Translations under genes and position numbers: made by a program
Shown: positions 62,383 to 64,000 of the stretch, one piece after another
How positions within the stretch are numbered: position 1 is the stretch's first letter
How the letters are laid out: the number at the start of each line of letters is the position of its first letter
Notes under the pieces: model-generated
Databases searched by the model: none
What the model was told of the DNA's origin: nothing
Seen by the model: the letters and a program-made list of their open reading frames with translations, nothing else
NCBI RefSeq assembly: GCF_001639065.2
Contig: NZ_LQXO02000022.1
Span: 218,823-282,822 of the forward strand
DNA length: 64,000 bases
Reading direction: 5' to 3'
From: Vibrio barjaei
Lineage (GTDB): Bacteria; Pseudomonadota; Gammaproteobacteria; Enterobacterales; Vibrionaceae

Positions 62383-63201
62383 TTAAGGACGTTCGCCAGC
62401 AGCAAGACGTTTTTCGATATCCGCTACGACGTCTGGGAGGTCGGCGATGGTATCGATGAGGTAGTGCGGTGATGCTTTGCCAAGTTTCGTGCGAGCGCGC
62501 TCACGAGCTGCATCAAGAGTGGCGTGATCCGCTGATTGGTATTCGTCAAACGTTAAGCCTGCTTCGTTGCCTGATAGCAGCAGGCCAACGGTCCACATTC
62601 CTGCATTATGACCTTCTTCGATGCCCGGCGCAGCGTCATCGACTTTCACACAAGCACCAACACAGCCAACACCAAGTTCAATAACGTTTTTCAGTGCCAT
62701 AAATGGTGCAGGGCGGCCACCTTGAGGGAGATCATCTGTGGCAACCACATAATCCGGTTTGTAGCCATAGTCCGCAGCGACAGGAATAAGTGCATCCATG
62801 ACCTCTCTCGGGTAACCAGAGCAAGAGCCAATCTTGATTCCTTTATCTTTGAATGAATTCACCACCTCAACGGCATTAAGAATCGGCTCGGCATGATCGG
62901 CGACTTTGGCTTTTTGCAAAGGCATGAAGGCAGCGTAAATTGCGTCTACATCTGAATCACTCATCTCTTTGCCGAATTGCGCAATCCAGCGCACTTTTAC
63001 GTCTGGTAATTGGCCGACCGCTTTAATGTGGTCCCATTTACCAATGCCCATAGGCTCACGAGCTTCGGCAAGCGCAATATCGAAGTCGAAACCTTGTTTA
63101 AATGCTTCCACGAAAATACTCGTTGGCGCAAATGAGCCAAAGTCCACGATAGTTCCTGCCCAGTCGAATACAATAGCTTGAATTGGAGATGAATTAGACA
63201 T
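62383..63201 (-). CDS. phnX: Phosphonoacetaldehyde hydrolase
   Basis: A 272-residue HAD-superfamily enzyme that splits phosphonoacetaldehyde to acetaldehyde and phosphate. The nucleophile is Asp13 in [10 protein letters not shown], where Ala15 replaces the usual second Asp as in all PhnX, and the Schiff-base lysine is Lys55 in [19 protein letters not shown] precedes the ATG inside the upstream gene. It overlaps pbfA by 8 bp. Confidence 0.93.
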   Translation of the reverse strand: MSNSSPIQAIVFDWAGTIVDFGSFAPTSIFVEAFKQGFDFDIALAEAREPMGIGKWDHIKAVGQLPDVKVRWIAQFGKEMSDSDVDAIYAAFMPLQKAKVADHAEPILNAVEVVNSFKDKGIKIGSCSGYPREVMDALIPVAADYGYKPDYVVATDDLPQGGRPAPFMALKNVIELGVGCVGACVKVDDAAPGIEEGHNAGMWTVGLLLSGNEAGLTFDEYQSADHATLDAARERARTKLGKASPHYLIDTIADLPDVVADIEKRLAAGERP

Positions 63202-64000
63202 AGTTGAAATCCTTACATACTTTAGTGATTGCTTGCTCGAAAATATCGAGTGCGGTCGTCAGCTCTTCACGAGTAATAACGAGGGGGGGACTAAGCTGAA
63301 TAACGTTGCCTTGCGACACCTTAAAACTCAGTCCGTGGTTCAGACATTGGTAAAGAACTTGCTCTGCCTCATCGAATGCGCGTGCTTTAGTGACATGACT
63401 CTTCACTAATTCCACACCCCAGAGTAGACCAATACCGCGTACGTCACCAATGACTGGATACTGTTGTTTCATCGTTTCTAGGCGAGCTTTGACATACTCA
63501 CTGTCACGACGTGTTTTTTCTAAAAGATTCTCTTGTTCAATGGCTTCCATGGTAGCCAGTGCCGCCGCGCAGCCAAGCGCACTTTTCTCGTGGGTATAGT
63601 GACCCAGAGAAATCTCTGCAGCGGTGTTGTATTTTTCTTTGGTTACCATGGCGGCGATAGGCACCAAACCACCACCGAAACCTTTACCAATGCATAAAAT
63701 ATCCGGTTCGATATCAAAGGCTTGATAGGTGAACCACTCGCCGCTTCGGCCCATACCGTTTGGGATGTCATCGATAATCAACAACACATTATGCTTGTCA
63801 CAGATTTCGCGTACGCGTTGCCAATAGGCTTTACTTGGCACTTGAACATCGGTATTGCGAACACCTTCAGCAATAAAGGCACCTATGCCGCCTTCTTTCT
63901 CGATAACGTATTCGAGATAATCTGCATAATGTACATCGCTGCCATCTTGAGAAGGCAAGGCACCTCGGTAGGACACGGCGGGTGGAATACGTTCAACGCC
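63194..64000 (-). CDS. pbfA: PLP-dependent PbfA-type enzyme, 3' part (window edge)
   Basis: The last 269 codons of a class-III-aminotransferase-fold protein; the frame stays open to the window edge, so the N-terminus lies outside. The PLP lysine is in CIGKGFGGG, and [14 protein letters not shown] is the preceding active-site region. Coupling to phnX points to PbfA, a lyase that converts (R)-1-hydroxy-2-aminoethylphosphonate to phosphonoacetaldehyde and ammonia, known from Vibrio; a 2-aminoethylphosphonate transaminase role cannot be excluded from this portion. The phnW gene is not in the window. Confidence 0.75.
   Translation of the reverse strand, partial: GVERIPPAVSYRGALPSQDGSDVHYADYLEYVIEKEGGIGAFIAEGVRNTDVQVPSKAYWQRVREICDKHNVLLIIDDIPNGMGRSGEWFTYQAFDIEPDILCIGKGFGGGLVPIAAMVTKEKYNTAAEISLGHYTHEKSALGCAAALATMEAIEQENLLEKTRRDSEYVKARLETMKQQYPVIGDVRGIGLLWGVELVKSHVTKARAFDEAEQVLYQCLNHGLSFKVSQGNVIQLSPPLVITREELTTALDIFEQAITKVCKDFNYV

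Noticed and set aside
1..64000. CRISPR arrays, tRNA or rRNA genes, IS elements, integrases
   Set aside because: No regularly spaced repeats, no recognisable RNA gene and no transposase or integrase reading frame was seen.

Overview
The window is bacterial chromosomal DNA with tightly packed, mostly operonic genes. It looks like a marine gammaproteobacterium of the Vibrio type, probably a niche-adaptation region such as the smaller Vibrio chromosome. The basis is gene content: a Vct/Fat-type siderophore importer behind Fur boxes, mngRAB, a PbfA-PhnX phosphonate pair, a DUF3360 transporter, GlpM, a YedI/DUF808 protein and a Gram-negative porin. No rRNA, tRNA, IS element, integrase or CRISPR array was seen. 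The genus call rests on recalled protein resemblance, not on a search.

Layout. 0-11 kb: ABC-F ATPase, small DUF4870-like membrane protein, MFS transporter, AraC regulator divergent from a Bcr/CflA-type MFS pump, a porin, a LysR regulator divergent from a nitrilase-superfamily amidase, then a small [2Fe-2S] protein whose frame is crossed by a single in-frame TGA (candidate selenocysteine codon), then YedI and a GntR regulator. 11.6-15.4 kb: Fur-controlled siderophore ABC importer. 15.5-36.8 kb: a large glycoside locus with two halves. The left half has a DUF1868 2H-phosphoesterase, two paralogous GT4 glycosyltransferases, a NAGPA-type phosphodiester glycosidase without a signal peptide, a ROK regulator, a PotABCD/AfuABC-type importer and a CpsG-type phosphomannomutase. 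The right half has a GH13_18 phosphorylase, a CUT1 sugar importer, a 616-residue GT-A-like protein and a LacI regulator. An AT-rich palindrome recurs before the DUF1868 gene and twice before the importer (probable ROK operator). A CCAAAACCGGTTTTGG box occurs twice between the halves (probable LacI operator). 36.9-40 kb: small housekeeping genes (GlpM, AlkD, GNAT, AraC). 40.2-49.2 kb: D-galactonate operon (DgoR, DgoK, DgoA, TRAP P-Q-M, DgoD) extended by an IlvD/Edd dehydratase and a DapA-family aldolase, with two DgoR-like operators. 49.7-51.3 kb: TetR regulator and a secreted proline-rich protein with repeated operator-like boxes. 51.5-56 kb: LysR, DUF1989 protein, small membrane protein, DUF3360 transporter, and two copies of a roughly 110-bp intergenic repeat. 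56.6-62.3 kb: mngB, mngA, mngR for 2-O-mannosylglycerate. 62.4 kb to the end: phnX and the 3' part of pbfA.

Much of the window serves capture and breakdown of glycosides and sugar acids common in marine osmolyte pools: mannosylglycerate by PTS and GH38, a glucosyl compound by ABC import and GH13_18 phosphorolysis, and galactonate by TRAP import, dehydration, phosphorylation and aldol cleavage. Aminoethylphosphonate degradation and siderophore uptake sit alongside. The least explained parts are the phosphodiester-glycosidase/GT4/phosphomannomutase locus, the GT-A-like protein, and the TGA-containing iron-sulfur protein.
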